In this document: positions 27,394 to 39,092 of the stretch, one piece after another | How the letters are laid out: each line of letters opens with the position of its first letter | Numbering within the stretch: the first letter of the stretch is position 1 | Origin: Oncomelania hupensis | Lineage: Eukaryota > Mollusca > Gastropoda > Littorinimorpha > Pomatiopsidae | Direction of reading: 5' to 3' | Assembly: GCA_036898135.1 (NCBI GenBank) | Contig: CM072511.1 | Span: 40,176,556-40,240,555 of the forward strand | DNA length: 64,000 nucleotides | Made by a program: the position numbers and the translations under genes | The notes under the pieces: model-generated | What the model was told of the DNA's origin: nothing | The model's input: the letters and a program-made list of their open reading frames with translations, nothing else | Databases searched by the model: none

Positions 27394-30028
27394 CGAAAAC
27401 TACCATGCTGATGTCCTATCATATCCTATACCGTAACTCGAAGTCGTTGGAGCACCACAGATGATTGTTTAACCAGCGTATTCCATCTTTCTCTGTCCTC
27501 AGCAACACTCATGGCTTCGATCGGTGTCAATCCAGTCCATTCTCGAATGTTGTCCTCCCACCTCTTTTTCTGTATCCCTCTTCTTCTGCCTCCTTGCACT
27601 GTGCCTTGCAGGATGGTCTTTGCAAGGCCTGATGCTCTGGTGACGTGGCCATACCATCGGAGTTTTCCGTTTCTTCACCACTGTGAGCATGTCACCGTGT
27701 TGTCCAAAGGCTTGTGTGATGGTCTGTCGGACTTCGTTGTTGGTGATGTGCTTGGTATAGAAAATGCCCAGAAGTCTTCTGTAGCACCTAGCTAATCTCA
27801 ATGCTTTGTATTCTTCGTTGCAGATCTGCTATGAGGGTCTATGTTTCGGCAGCGTATAGGAAGATGGAGATGACAAGAAAGTACAGCAGAGAATTGGGAG
27901 GATTTCTTCTTTTTCTCTGTTCTCGGGACATGCTAGAACCGATGGGTGTCCGTTTGGTGTGTGGTTGTAAAGGTCAGAGCAGTACTCTGTCCATCTATCC
28001 AGTACTTCTTGTTCTTCTGTAAGGCATATGCCAGACTTGCTTTGGATCGTGGAGACCTTGGCCTGTTTAACACTTGTCAGCCGCTTCACAGTCTGGTAGG
28101 CCTTCTTGCTTTTGTCCTTGTTCAGACTGTTCTCTATTTCCTGGCAGTGGTCTTCAATCCAGTTCTCCTTTGCTACGCGCATGCCTTTTCGGATGTTATT
28201 GTTGATTTTTCGGTAGGCATCAGCACCCTGTGAGGTGTTCTTTTTCTTTTTCATCTCTCTTCGTTTATCACACAGATCCAAAGTTCGGGTGTGATCCACG
28301 GTTTCTTCTTTGGTCGGTGCTTGAAGGCAGTGGTCATGGTGTGAACATCTGCTTCACCAGCACCCAAAATTTAGTCAATGTGAAAGACGTACACAGTACA
28401 ACTTAAATAAATATATTAGTTTTAAAATACAAATCAGCTCTATTAATTACAAAAGTTAAAAGAAAGACGGTATCACGCAGGATATCATGCTAGTCCTACC
28501 GTAAAATATCCACCGTCTATATCAACAGATCCCTGCTGCCAGTCCAGTCCTTGTCTGCCACTTTTCTCCCAAACTTTGCTGAACTGGCTTGGCATCCCGC
28601 GCCGTTGCATGGAAATGGATACAGACAAGTTACCCACGCCGTTGCCATTCATCTGATACCAGAAGTACAGTCTGCAAGGATCAGGCAGTCCCCACACTGG
28701 GCTGCGGAGGCTGGCTTTATCAGTTGGTCCGCTAGCGTCCCAGCCTGTGGTGTAGACGTAGTGCCCCGAGGAATGGTTTCCTGCAGAAAGTGAACCCAGC
28801 AATGTTGTCGTGGTTATAGCGCGTTTACCCAGATAATTTGTTTTCACACTGGGCTTTGGAACAAATTGGATCATCTGCTGGTTCGCTAACATCCCAGCTG
28901 TGGTGTTAGAGTCTATGATCCATAGGGAACTGTTACAGAGGCATTTTTTTAGTTCTAGATTTTAATAGTCATTTGGGCTGCCTTCTCAGTTAAAAAGCGG
29001 CGCCATTCACGACAAGGGATGGGGGGCGGGGGGAGGAGGGAGAAGAGGGGGAAGGGTACGGAGAGGGATATAGAACCTAGAGCATATGTTGGGTCATACA
29101 TTGCTGTATCTAGCACTCCTGCCTTATCGAATCCCGTGGTGGGCGATATAAAAAGTGGCCATTTTCACTGTCCATTTTAGCAGTATGATTGCTCTGGTGG
29201 TTCAGTGCTGATTCAGGTTCTACCCTTCTAACCCTAGGGATGGTTATTCCCGTCTGCCATATCGCCAATGTTTGGTGTAGACGTTAAACCTCAATATTCC
29301 TGCATAGGCCTTGAACGGCAGAGTCTTTATAAAGTCCCTGCGAAGGAATGCATGCGTGCCCAGGCTAGACCCTGTTTATAGGCTGTTCTCATCCGAAGGT
29401 TACCTGATAAACCTCATACCCAACGTTAAATATTTCGCCTCCCCTGCGTGAATGGAACCCACTCCCGTTCGTTCGGCACTGGCAATCTCGGTAATGCAGA
29501 CCAGCGCTCCACCTCATCGCTAACAGGCCACCCTGTGTTGTCATAGCCTATGTAATTAAAAAATATCTACATTAGGCTATTATCTTCGTAGAGTTTGTTA
29601 GTGGCATTTTGGTGTACGTGTTGGTATTTTCCTGATAACTATTTACTGATATTCAGGTCTACTATTTAGGGCGCAGGTGTCTATATTTGCTCGTGCACAG
29701 ACTGAGGATAGTTTAATCTAGCGAAATCGAAAATCCGACGGTGGCAATCTCTATAGCAGAGATATTATGGTAAATCTCGCGGTGTTTTATAAATAGTGGA
29801 AATCGTATGAAATTTGGAAATCTCATTCAAGCAAAATTGAAATAAATAGCTAACCTGGGCGAGTGTGGTCAGTGTCAGGACCAGACGTGCGGTCACTGGT
29901 GGGACCCTGCTGAAGTTTGAAATAATAGCCACTGTCCGGCACAGCATACCACCCGCATAGTCCAGACTCAAAGTCACACGTCACCTCTGACGTAATTAAT
30001 GGTGCCTCTGTGGATGATTGCGAGGTCA
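24837..30028 (-). CDS. Single-pass membrane protein: MAM domain, mucin-like stalk, TM helix (5' part not found)
   Basis: Three exons join in phase on the - strand: 30028-29855, 28780-28500 and 25958-24837, encoding 524 residues after a split codon. Residues about 20-170 form one MAM domain: CDFESGLCGW, then SGHYVYTTGW, SPVWGLPDPCRLYFWYQMNG, VGNLSVSI, VWEKSG..GLDWQQGSVDI and ending SDIALDDITI. MAM domains mediate extracellular adhesion. A Thr/Ser/Pro-rich stalk of about 240 residues follows (probable O-glycosylation). Next come one TM helix (TIIGVVVSLVVLVLVALAVILFY) and a 49-residue cytosolic tail starting with basic HSRR. The N-terminal exons, including any signal peptide, lie further right and I could not identify them. 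The protein cannot be assigned to a named family. Confidence 0.85.
26164..27184 (-). mobile_element. RTE-like LINE copy with RT domain, frameshifted
   Basis: The - strand encodes EEQAGFRAGRNTTEQIF, AVKKAFDRVWYAAM, then in another frame RRGCLLSPTLFNFFLKRIMSDAL, LRFADDMYGLAGEEQELEQL, FKYLGTIVSENW and LVISIFLYACET. This is a reverse transcriptase palm with its ADD motif. Frameshifts and a deletion near the 3' end (about 26205-26220) make it dead. The tail is (CCTAT)n on the + strand at 26164-26180. It sits inside the last intron of the MAM gene. Confidence 0.85.
27185..27314 (-). mobile_element. RTE-like LINE 3' end only
   Basis: A 3'-terminal fragment of the same family, directly abutting the copy at 26164-27184, with its own CCTATCCTGTCCCGTAACTC end. 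It stops at a (TGA)n array. Confidence 0.75.
27315..27393. repeat. (GAT)n microsatellite between LINE copies
   Basis: About 26 perfect ATG/GAT units. Confidence 0.97.
27417..28345 (-). mobile_element. RTE-like LINE, internally deleted copy
   Basis: The - strand begins with a pre-RT region (DLCDKRREMKKKKN, NIRKGMRVAKENWIEDHCQEIENSLNKDKSKKAY, LTEEQEVLDRWTEYCSDLY). At about 27895 it jumps straight to the region after the RT core (VISIFLYAAET equivalent), then reaches the C-terminus and a (CCTAT)n end at 27417. The whole palm domain is missing, so the copy cannot be active. Confidence 0.82.
28500..28780 (-). CDS. MAM-domain middle exon
   Basis: The acceptor CTTTCTGCAG precedes GAAACC and the donor is TTTACG/GTAGGA. 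It encodes the core of the MAM domain, with the conserved Cys (DPCRLYFWYQM) and the GLDWQQGSVDI strand. Phase 1 at the upstream junction and phase 0 at the downstream junction fit both neighbours. Confidence 0.88.
29190..29532. mobile_element. Composite SINE region (family A head on - strand joined to a family B body)
   Basis: On the - strand, 29532-29445 reads GGTGGCCTGTTAGCGATGAGG.. and GGTTCCATTC, a degenerate tRNA-like head matching 24783-24690; the body continues left to about 29300. The 29190-29300 part (TGGTTATTCCCGTCTGCC, CGCCAATGTTTGGTGTAGACGTTAAAC) instead resembles, inverted, 56790-56900. It is probably one SINE next to or inserted in another. Confidence 0.55.
29855..30028 (-). CDS. 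First visible MAM exon
   Basis: The acceptor GGGGTTGCAG precedes TGACC and the donor is CCCAG/GTTAGC. It encodes a short Ser/Thr linker and the MAM opening CDFESGLCGWYAVPDSGYYF. It begins mid-codon, so at least one more upstream exon is required. Confidence 0.85.
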
Positions 30029-30062
30029 CTGCAACCCCCAAAGGTAACATTACAAAATAGTT

Positions 30063-30431
30063 GTTACACGGATGTTATTTTATCAATGGTTGATTCAGCC
30101 CCGATGCTTGAATCTTGATAAGTGTAACTCAGATTCGTTTACCTACGCAACCTATTCACTCAGCAACAAGGCAGAAGTCGTCGTATGAGGTTTTCCAACT
30201 TTATTCAGCATACATCAACGACTGCTTACAAGATAGCTTTCCGAAAATCACTTCAAAGATCATCATCAAACATTTCCATAAATCAATCATTTTTTCACTA
30301 CTCCAAGCAGACACAGTGCACCACTTATATAGTCTCTCTATAATCGAGAGGAAGTTCGAACATTCCAGCATGACGCAATAACACCCAATCAAAATAAAAC
30401 TCGTCACCGCAACTTTGCACTGTCTTACGTC

Positions 30432-30522
<91 letters not shown>

Positions 30523-30525
30523 AAC

Positions 30526-30563
<38 letters not shown>

Positions 30564-31379
30564 CAACAACAACAATAATAATAATTAACATTTATATAGC
30601 ACCCTTTGTAATAAAAGCTCAGAGCGCTTTACATTCACATATTATAAGACACTTCTAAGAACTAAAATGGCTGAGTAATAACAAAATAAAACATGGTAAA
30701 CAAAACATACACATTTCATTAGATAATATGAACACGCACGCACACACACATACACACACACTTATACAAAGTTCAATACGAATTTACATAGTGGTGTCAT
30801 CAAAGGAACGTTTGAACAGATAGGTCTTGAGGCCAGAACGAAAGGCAGCAGATGTTTGGGAAGCATGGAGAGACATGGGATGGGAGTTCTAGACGGTGGG
30901 AGCAGAAAATGAAAATGAGCGTTCACCAAAGGATTTGTTCACTCGTGGAATGCAGAGATTTGGGGCAGAAGAACATCGAAGGGTTCTAGAGGGTATGTAG
31001 GGGTTTACCATGGTTTTGAGATAAGAAGGTCCGGATGAAGAGAGAACATTGAAGCAGAGGCAAGCAATTTTGTACTCAATTCTTTGTTCGATGGGAAGCC
31101 AGTGTATGGATTTAAGATGAGGAGTTATATGGGCAGATATAACCTTATTTAGATTACAAGAATCTCTTAGCTATTACTAGATTTATCTAGATGCTTCGAT
31201 CGATAGTAAACAAGTAATTCTAAAAAATTATTAACAATATCGACCGACAAAAATTATAAACATTATACAACGCTTCTTCTAGCAACAACGCAAAATCAAA
31301 TCAAAGGTAAATATGCTCTATTATTGCATGCTTTGCAAAACAAAATGATCGGATCTATCGTGCGCGTCTCAAACGTAAC
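30063..31379 (-). repeat. Dispersed repeat Q, copy 2, split by a retroposon
   Basis: Flanks 30063-30433 and about 31151-31379 are the reverse complement of 23540-24102. The interruption falls at the sequence that reads TTACGTCGTATAATG in intact copy 1 (inverted). It fixes a relative order: repeat Q arrived before the retroposon. Confidence 0.72.
30434..31150 (-). mobile_element. LINE-derived retroposon 3' end with (AAT)n tail
   Basis: The (ATA)n array at 30434-30586 is the 3' tail of a - strand element. It is followed by TTTATATAGCACCCTTTGTA and CAGAGCGCTTTACATTCAC, an end also seen in variant form at 56511-56560 and 36308-36365. The body (AGCCAGTGTATGG, GTTCACTCGTGGAATGCAGAG) is non-coding or decayed. 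ATATAA on both sides (about 30433 and 31137) is a possible short target duplication. Confidence 0.65.
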
Positions 31380-31548
31380 AGTAGTTTACCAACCAAGTTG
31401 GAGATGACCGTGAAACAAATAGTATTAATTAATCAAGAAATAAACGCCCTTCCTTTCTCTCAAACCCCACTCCATTCCACACCTACCGACAGAGAGACAG
31501 CCACACACACGTACACACTCAAGGTACATACACACACAAAGCATATAC

Positions 31549-31581
31549 ACACAAACACACACACACACACACACCCTCACA

Positions 31582-31614
<33 letters not shown>
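31549..31614. repeat. (CA)n microsatellite
   Basis: Interrupted ACAC repeats, with looser CA-rich sequence from about 31498. Confidence 0.96.
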
Positions 31615-31616
<2 letters not shown>

Positions 31617-32787
31617 CTTCGCTCACACGTCAACCCCATCAAAAGTGGCGCCATCAATAAAGCGACCTGAGTAATGATTCGGCTCGAGAGTTATACAGTA
31701 GGCTTTAAAATAATAGCGTACACTAAACCATATAGGGTCCATGCACTAAACAGCATAAATATAAGTAACATAAGCTGTGTCCAATTTGGAATCAGTCTAG
31801 CGTCCTTCGCAGTATTCTTCATACGATAATCATACCAAAAATCAACCTAAAGTAATCGATTCTAATTGGTCAACACAGTTTGGACATATCATTAAACACT
31901 AAGCATCCAGTACAACTGATGTAATTATAGGTGATCAATCTGTATGTGCTCAGTTGTAAAAGAGGGTCGTCCGCAATTTTCTTACTGTGATACCAGTAAG
32001 GCCAACAACAACAAAAAGTTTGTTTACGGTATTCCGACCGACCCTGATTTTTTGGATCGTCGGGAAAAAATTGAAAAAAATTAAAAAAAAGAAATTGCAC
32101 CCATGGTGGAAAACGTTTTTAAAAAAAAAGGGAAAAAAAAAGAAAAGCCGACCTACTGATCCTATTTTTTTTTAAATTCCTATGCTTTCCTAAGCAGGCA
32201 TATTATTTTTTTGTTGCCTAAGCGTAATCAGTTTCAAGTAGCCTAATCGTTTCTTTTAATCACAGGTCTTGCAATTTTAAGAGGATATTAATTTTCAGGG
32301 TAGGGTCAATGACCTCTTTGTCATTGGAAAAGTAATAGTTTCCCATCATCGAAATTGAAGATTGGGTAACTTCAACTCAAGTCCGCTTAGTTTCAAACCC
32401 TGTCATGATCAAATTGCTCTTTACCTATGTTTGGAACACACACAAAACCCACAAGCAACCAACAACATCGATTGTATTACCAGATCGGATATATTCCAAT
32501 TGCATCCGTGATCCGATGCTTCTTTATTACAGTTACTTAACCAGCAACCTAAATAATGATGATGCGTTCCCTAATTCTCTACACTACAGATCTTGTTCTT
32601 TGCGCTCTCCCTTCTTCTTCCTTTTTTTCCTTCCTTTAGGTGTAATCTTGTGGGTATAGTGATACATAAGACTTAGGACATTGGACATAGGACATTTATT
32701 CGTCCAAAGGTTGACATTAGAAATGTTGTTTCCTGCCAAGCAAATATAATAATAATAATAATAATAGGCATAAAAATAATAACATAA

Positions 32788-33080
<293 letters not shown>

Positions 33081-35042
33081 CCTACAATGGCTAACATGAC
33101 AGTTTATACAATAGTAGGAATGTGTACAACATTTACCATGATAACTTACCACATGTTACGCTGATGACAAGCAGCAAATAAATATGTAGCATAGTCCGCT
33201 TTCTGTTGGATAGATACACTCTCTCCATCTTTAACTCTCTGCCGTGTCGCCAATGCTCAATCTTCATTTCTTCATTTCTTCAGTGTTCCTTTCTCATCTT
33301 TTTGATATCCGACAATTCAATTGAAAGAGTAGCTCCAGCAAAGTTCGAATAAACCTGTATTTATTTTTGTTGTTGTTGTTGTTGTTTTAAAGAAGTCAAT
33401 TTTGTTTTATTCCCTTGAACATTGTTCACATCAGTTTGGCAAACGAAGTATTTTAATAGGTATAACATTACAATTATGTTTATAAACGAAAGGTAATACT
33501 TTATTATTTGTTTACTTGGAGCAATGGTTACATATTTAAGGAATCGTAAGTAACAACCTTTAGTATTCATCTGTTCAAATGTATCGGTAAAGGCACATCC
33601 TCGATACCAACGGCGAAGAAGCTTAAAGTTAGAACTCTCACACACAGCTGATGACGAAATACTTATAAGACATGGCATCGACCAGCGCTTACTACAATAA
33701 CCCTCTACATAAGTTATCAATTAAATATACGTCGACTATATAATCTACTACTGCTTGACCAGCACACTTGTTTTTATTCAATGGCCACAGCAAAGTTCAA
33801 GTCAAGTTCAGTTGTAGTGGCCTTAAAAAGGCCTAAAGTAGCCTACCAAGGTTCCCGTCCCCTATACGCTTATGTGTCCGGGGACGTTAATCTATAAAAC
33901 TAAACTAAACTACCAAGGTTGGTCATTACTTTATCAGCATTGTATTATCAGTCGCATCAGACATATAAGAAAACATTAATTTGTTACCTTTTGTATGGCT
34001 TTATCTCAAATCCTGTAACTTGATTTACACTCAGAACTTATTCCAAATATTTTAATGGAGTATAATCCTTCGGTCTCGATACTCTATTATTGTTTTTTGC
34101 AATGAACGCACATTTATTTAAAACTGTTGACTGATAGCTTATAAAAGCAACAGTGTACTGAGATAATAACTTAAAGAAGAACACTAAGGACACTATTGGC
34201 ACAATGACTCTCACTTTATGATCGACGATGTATGTAACAAACAATGTAGTAAAAGAATAACGATGAAAGAACACTACTGAAATTGCAGTCCACGTTTTGA
34301 GTATAATTTGGGTAAACAAATACATTTGCTTCCTATCCTATAGGATATGATAGGATAGGAAACAAATAAATTAAACTTTTGATGCAAAATTAATTTCTAC
34401 ATTAAAAGTCGCTACTACTGCAATAGCTGTTTCGTTAAATTATTTTAGTTGTTTTTTAATTTTATTTTGTGACTGACATTGATTTTTTTGCCTTCAACAA
34501 TTTAATCTCTCGTCGTTGTTAACTTTACACAATCTGAGTCAGAAATGATAACAATATCGCATCCGCTGTGGACTAGAAAGATTGTGGTATCCACTGGCGT
34601 AAATGATCGGTAGGAGCCTTTGAAAACAATGTACCTGATCTCTGAAATGTGGTTCAAAGTTGCTTTTCTCCATCTTTTGCTGGCTTCGAGTAAGGAGTCA
34701 CCCTGTTACGTTGCTCTGTAACTGTTTAACTCGTTTTAATGGTCTTAAGGACTTATTTGCATAAAAAGCGAACTAAACACGTAGACCTACTTGTATGCAT
34801 GACCCAGTTGGGTGAACTGGGGTGTGCCGTGCACTTGTTTCAATCTTTTTTTTTAATGTCGTTTGGTAGTTGCCTTCAAAGTGCAGCTGTCATCCATCCA
34901 AGCACTAACGGGTAGGCCGACTCATGCAGTGTCAAAGGTCACGGACGTTACGTCTATATTTTATTTTTAGAGCAGCATGAGCGTGTCTGTCTAATGCTTC
35001 CAAACTAATTTTGGCAATTCTTACACATTATAAATTCATAAG

Positions 35043-35071
35043 CTAACCCTAACCCTAACCCCAACCCTAAC
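35043..35071. repeat. Short telomere-like CCCTAA tract
   Basis: CTAACCCTAACCCTAACC followed by CCAACCCTAAC: about four and a half CCCTAA units with one variant, i.e. TTAGGG on the - strand. Confidence 0.85.
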
Positions 35072-35184
35072 GGAACATTTATAAATATAATTCATATACT
35101 ATGGTCATTATTGTCCTCTAGGGAAGATTCCCTTAGGAATACTGCGCCCTTAGTATGTAATTGCACGATGTAATGACCTTAGCG

Positions 35185-35881
35185 GTAGCACTAGTTACCT
35201 TACATTACATGATTATTGCTTTAGGTCCAGCGGACTCTTCCCAACCAAATCAGGACCAGTATAGCAGAATCAGGACCAGTATAGCAGAATCAGGACCACA
35301 AAATCAAGACCACAACTTCGCTGAAAGAGGACTCGCCCCTGACCCGCATAAAAGAACTGCTGAAACAACCCTAGTGGTAACACCGAAGGCACTCAACCAG
35401 CCGGTCACTTTACAATAACACGCAGGGGACGCGGAGGCAATACTCTAATCTATCGAACCCCCCGCTTATAAAAACAAAATAGAACATAAACATCATTATA
35501 AAATATCACCAAAACACATACATATAAAATGCCTATATTGCCAAATACTAACATCATAGGAAGCCTCATTGACCACCTGACAGAAAGCGTCCAATATTTC
35601 CAAGCCGATCCAACAGACCTCACACACAAATGAGGAGTTTTGTCCCGGAAGAGTTTTCAAGAAAAAAGGTAGGTGACTGGTCTAGCGAAGAAGAAGATAG
35701 TATAGTAGATTGATAGAACACAGTAGAAATGAGAAAGAACAAAGGAGAAAGACAGCGACAGTGGGAATTTAAAGCACTAAATTTCCAGAAAGTGGGGATA
35801 CTATTAATACTGAAACCCCCGGCACCCTCACGGGGAGAGGGGGGAATTGGGGGATGGGGGTGGGGAGGGTAGCACTAGTTA
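35185..35881 (-). mobile_element. 577-bp retroposon family, long copy with 13-bp TSD
   Basis: The element is about 35198-35868 in - orientation, flanked by the perfect duplication GTAGCACTAGTTA (35185-35197 and 35869-35881). It contains a local triplication around AATCAGGACC (35245-35300), and the 5' end is extended by G-rich sequence (35830-35868). It carries the extra GAGGACTC block of the 16179-16350 subfamily. Confidence 0.85.
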
Positions 35882-36177
35882 GTCGGTATAATATGTTTGC
35901 CAGCGCACTAACTTCGCCCGACGTTTCTTAACATGAAACATTGCTAGTCCAAACCACAGCACTATTGCGCCAACCGCCACAACCAGGCAATAGAGAAACT
36001 AAACTATGTATGGGAAAACGCGCATGAATATAAAAAACACACTGCCTAGCTGATGCACGCGCCGAGGCTTACAGTACGTGTGGTTTTCTACTAGTGGAGA
36101 GACCACTGTAATCCTCGGCTATAGTCTCAGCTACCCTGTGTGGTATATGATTTAATCCTAACTTAAAAAGAATGTTA

Positions 36178-36232
36178 TTTAGACGATTGAGACGGATCAA
36201 ACCAATGCAGATTTTCAAGCGAAAGGCATCAG

Positions 36233-36308
<76 letters not shown>

Positions 36309-37620
36309 GGATTTTTATATAGCGGGTACTCCAGCCTATGACCAGACTCACCACGCTTTACATAGTCATTACATATAAATACATGCACTCGATGAAACAT
36401 CACTTTTGCTACAATACACCAAAAGACGGGACAGTAAAGGTGACTATTTACAACTATGTATATAAATTACAAAAAAGACAGAAATAGACTATTTACAACT
36501 ATGTACACAAATGACAAAAAGACAGAAGGTAGAATAGCAAAAACCTATTCACAGCTATTTATATGCCCGGTTAGGCCCAGGAAGAAAAACAGTATAAATA
36601 TTTATTTACAGCCGTGTATACGCTTACGGATCAGACATAGGCAATAGATGAGAGAATGGCAGCGGGACACAAATCAATCTGAATAATGCAGTTTGAAGAG
36701 GTGGGTTTTGAGGGCCTTTTTGAATGCTTGTGTTGATTGTATGTTGCGGATATGGGAGGGAAGGGAATTCCACTGCTTAGGTGCGGAGTAAGCGAATGCA
36801 CGTTGGCCGTATGTCTTAGTGCGGGTGACGGGAACCTTGAGTGTGCGAGTGTCAGCAGAAGATCTTAAAGTGCGTGAAGGGGAGTAGACAGACAGTAGAT
36901 CAGCAAGGTAGGAAGGACAAGAATCTGTGAAGAAGTTGTGACAGAGAACAGAGAGTTTGTACTCTATGCGTGCTTGCACAGGAAGCCAGTGAAGGGAATG
37001 TAGTAGAGGTGTGATGTGATCGCGTTTCTTTGCTCGGAATACTAGTCTAGCTGCTGAGTTCTGAACCTTTTGTAGTTTGTCAATGATGTGCTTCGGGGAG
37101 CCAGCAAGGAGAGAGTTGCAATAGTCCAGACGAGAAAGGACGAGAGCGCAGACTAGGGTTTTGGTGGCAGTGACTGTAAGATAGTGGCGAAAGGAGCTGA
37201 TTTGGCGTATGGCCGTGTATGCAGAGCGACAGACGTTGGAGATGTGGTTGTTGAGGGACAGGTCGTCGGAGAGAATGTAGCCGAGATTAATAAATGTTTT
37301 GTTATGTCTCGCTTAATTTTTTTAAAGTTTACATATTACAGTGACTGTCATTTCGAATGCTTGCTGTTTTGTCTCATTCCGTAAACTAAACCAACTAGGC
37401 TAAATCTAAACTAAACTAAACTAAACCTTTAGACGATTGAGACGGATCAAACCAATGCAGATTTTCAAGCGAAAGGCGGTTGATCAGATATAATAAATGT
37501 TTTCCTATGTCTCGCTTAATTCTTTTTTTTTTTAAGTTTACATATTACAGTGACTGTCGTTTCGAATGCTTGCTGTTTTGCCTCATTCCGTAAACTAAAC
37601 CAAACTAAACTAAACCAAAC
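36178..37620. repeat. Tandem duplication, first unit split by an L2-like LINE
   Basis: The segment starting TTTAGACGATTGAGACGG occurs at about 36178 and again at 37428. Its continuation (AAATGTTTTGTTATGTCTCGCTTAATT ... TTTCGAATGCTTGCTGTTTTG) follows the LINE at 37293 in unit 1, but follows directly at about 37495 in unit 2. Unit 2 is the empty-site version. Confidence 0.85.
36243..37286 (-). mobile_element. L2/CR1-like LINE, 5'-truncated, with (ATA)n tail
   Basis: The - strand encodes the C-terminal part of a LINE ORF: ALVLSRLDYCNSLLAG-type, LHSLHWLPVQARIEYKL, PSYLADLLSVYSPSRTLRSS, YGQRAFAYSAPKQWNSLPSHIR and AFKKALKTHLFKL, with a stop at about 36676. A short 3' UTR with TATATAGCGGG and a (TTA)n tail (seen as ATA at 36234-36307) follows. 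The coding part looks little decayed, which suggests a fairly young insertion. A TAATAA repeat flanks both sides (36237-36242 and 37287-37292). Confidence 0.85.
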
Positions 37621-37720
37621 TAAAACTAAATCTAAACTAAACTAAACTAAACTGAACGAAATCAAACCCAAACCAAACCAAACCCACACCACACCACACT
37701 ACACTACGCCACACCAAATA
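37380..37720. repeat. (AAACT)n and related CTAAA/CCAAA repeats
   Basis: Pentanucleotide AAACT/AAACC tracts flank unit 2 of the tandem duplication (37380-37427 and 37600-37720). Confidence 0.85.
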
Positions 37721-39092
37721 AATTATACTAAATCATTTCAAACGAAGCGATGCTAATGCACGCAGAAAACCGACCTGCAGCTCGTTTTGTAAGATAGGGT
37801 CTAAAGTGATAACAATTTATGATGGATCAGCGCGAAACGGAGCTATCTGACAATCCGTATTTGCGATAATCATTCATCCGAGATACTGTTGATGTGTTTC
37901 TCTGGCACTGTACAATGGACAATAAAAGAAAACAAGCCACTTGTACCATACTAGGCCTACTACTAGCGATTTAATCATTATCATCATCACCGTGGTCATT
38001 GGTCTCGTCGTCGTGGTAATCACCCTTATTACTGTTTTTATTCTGCTGGTCATTGTAGGCTGAAATTAGCAAATAGGAAATTTAGCTACGTACGCAGTGC
38101 GCATGAATAATTAGGCTACTTAGCTTGCTATTTCTTCCTTTATATCGTCATCGTCATCGATGTCGTCGCCCTCCTCATCATGATCGCAGTCATCGTCGTT
38201 GCCATCATCGCCATCATCATCGTTATCAGCTGCAGTGGCATCAGCACTGTCCTATAATGACCATCGTCATCTATTTCATCGACCTCATCATCATGATAGT
38301 CGTCGTTGTCATCATCATCATCACTATCATCATCATCACCATCATCATGGTCGTGGTCATCGTCATCACCTCATCGTCATCGTCGTCGTCGTCCTCTCCT
38401 CTTCCTCGACATCATCATCATCAACACCATCATCATCACCATCATCTTTCTTCTTTTCGCTATCTTCTTCTTCTAATTTCTCCTTTTTCTTTCTTTCTCA
38501 TTATTTCTTTATTTGTTTCTTCTTCGTCAGGCTCCTCCTTCTGCCACCTTCTCATCCTGCACATTCAAACAATGACTTTGGGGTTTTCCCCACTTATTTT
38601 TTCATAATAATGATTTGTCCATACTTTTATTTAGGGTCCAATGGAAAAATCATATTAATCAATCATTTTTTAGAAGTGTTTGTTTTGACATTTTCAATCT
38701 GCTCTTTCTTTAGTACGAAACGGCTAGCTTTTATTTTGCTGTAGGTACAAGTTTAATTTCTTCGTTAGCCTAGGTTAAGCAACATTACGGGTTAGGTTAG
38801 GTTCTTTTAGGTTACTCTAGCCTTATTTAAAGCAAAGTCCACGTTATCTTAGGTTATGTCAGGCTATCTTAGGTTATGTCACGCTAAGTTAGGTCATGTG
38901 AGCTCATGCTAGTGCCGTTGTCAATATGAGTGACCTATAATAAATATCGACGCATTAGACCTTCTAGTCTTCAATAGATGGTTATATCATCTAATTGAAT
39001 ATCATTCAATAGATGGTGCTGTCAATCTTTCAATTGTTGGTGAAAGGGAGATGGATCTTTGTTACTCTTCCTTTGTTCCCCGGTGGATAGCA
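37720..39092. other. Gene-free interval with TCA/TCG-rich and TTAGGT-rich patches
   Basis: A TCATCG/TCATCA-rich stretch (about 37978-38460) yields spurious His/Ser-rich frames. A cluster of a roughly 20-base unit containing CTTAGGTTATGTCA (about 38840-38900) repeats imperfectly. No gene is seen. Confidence 0.5.
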
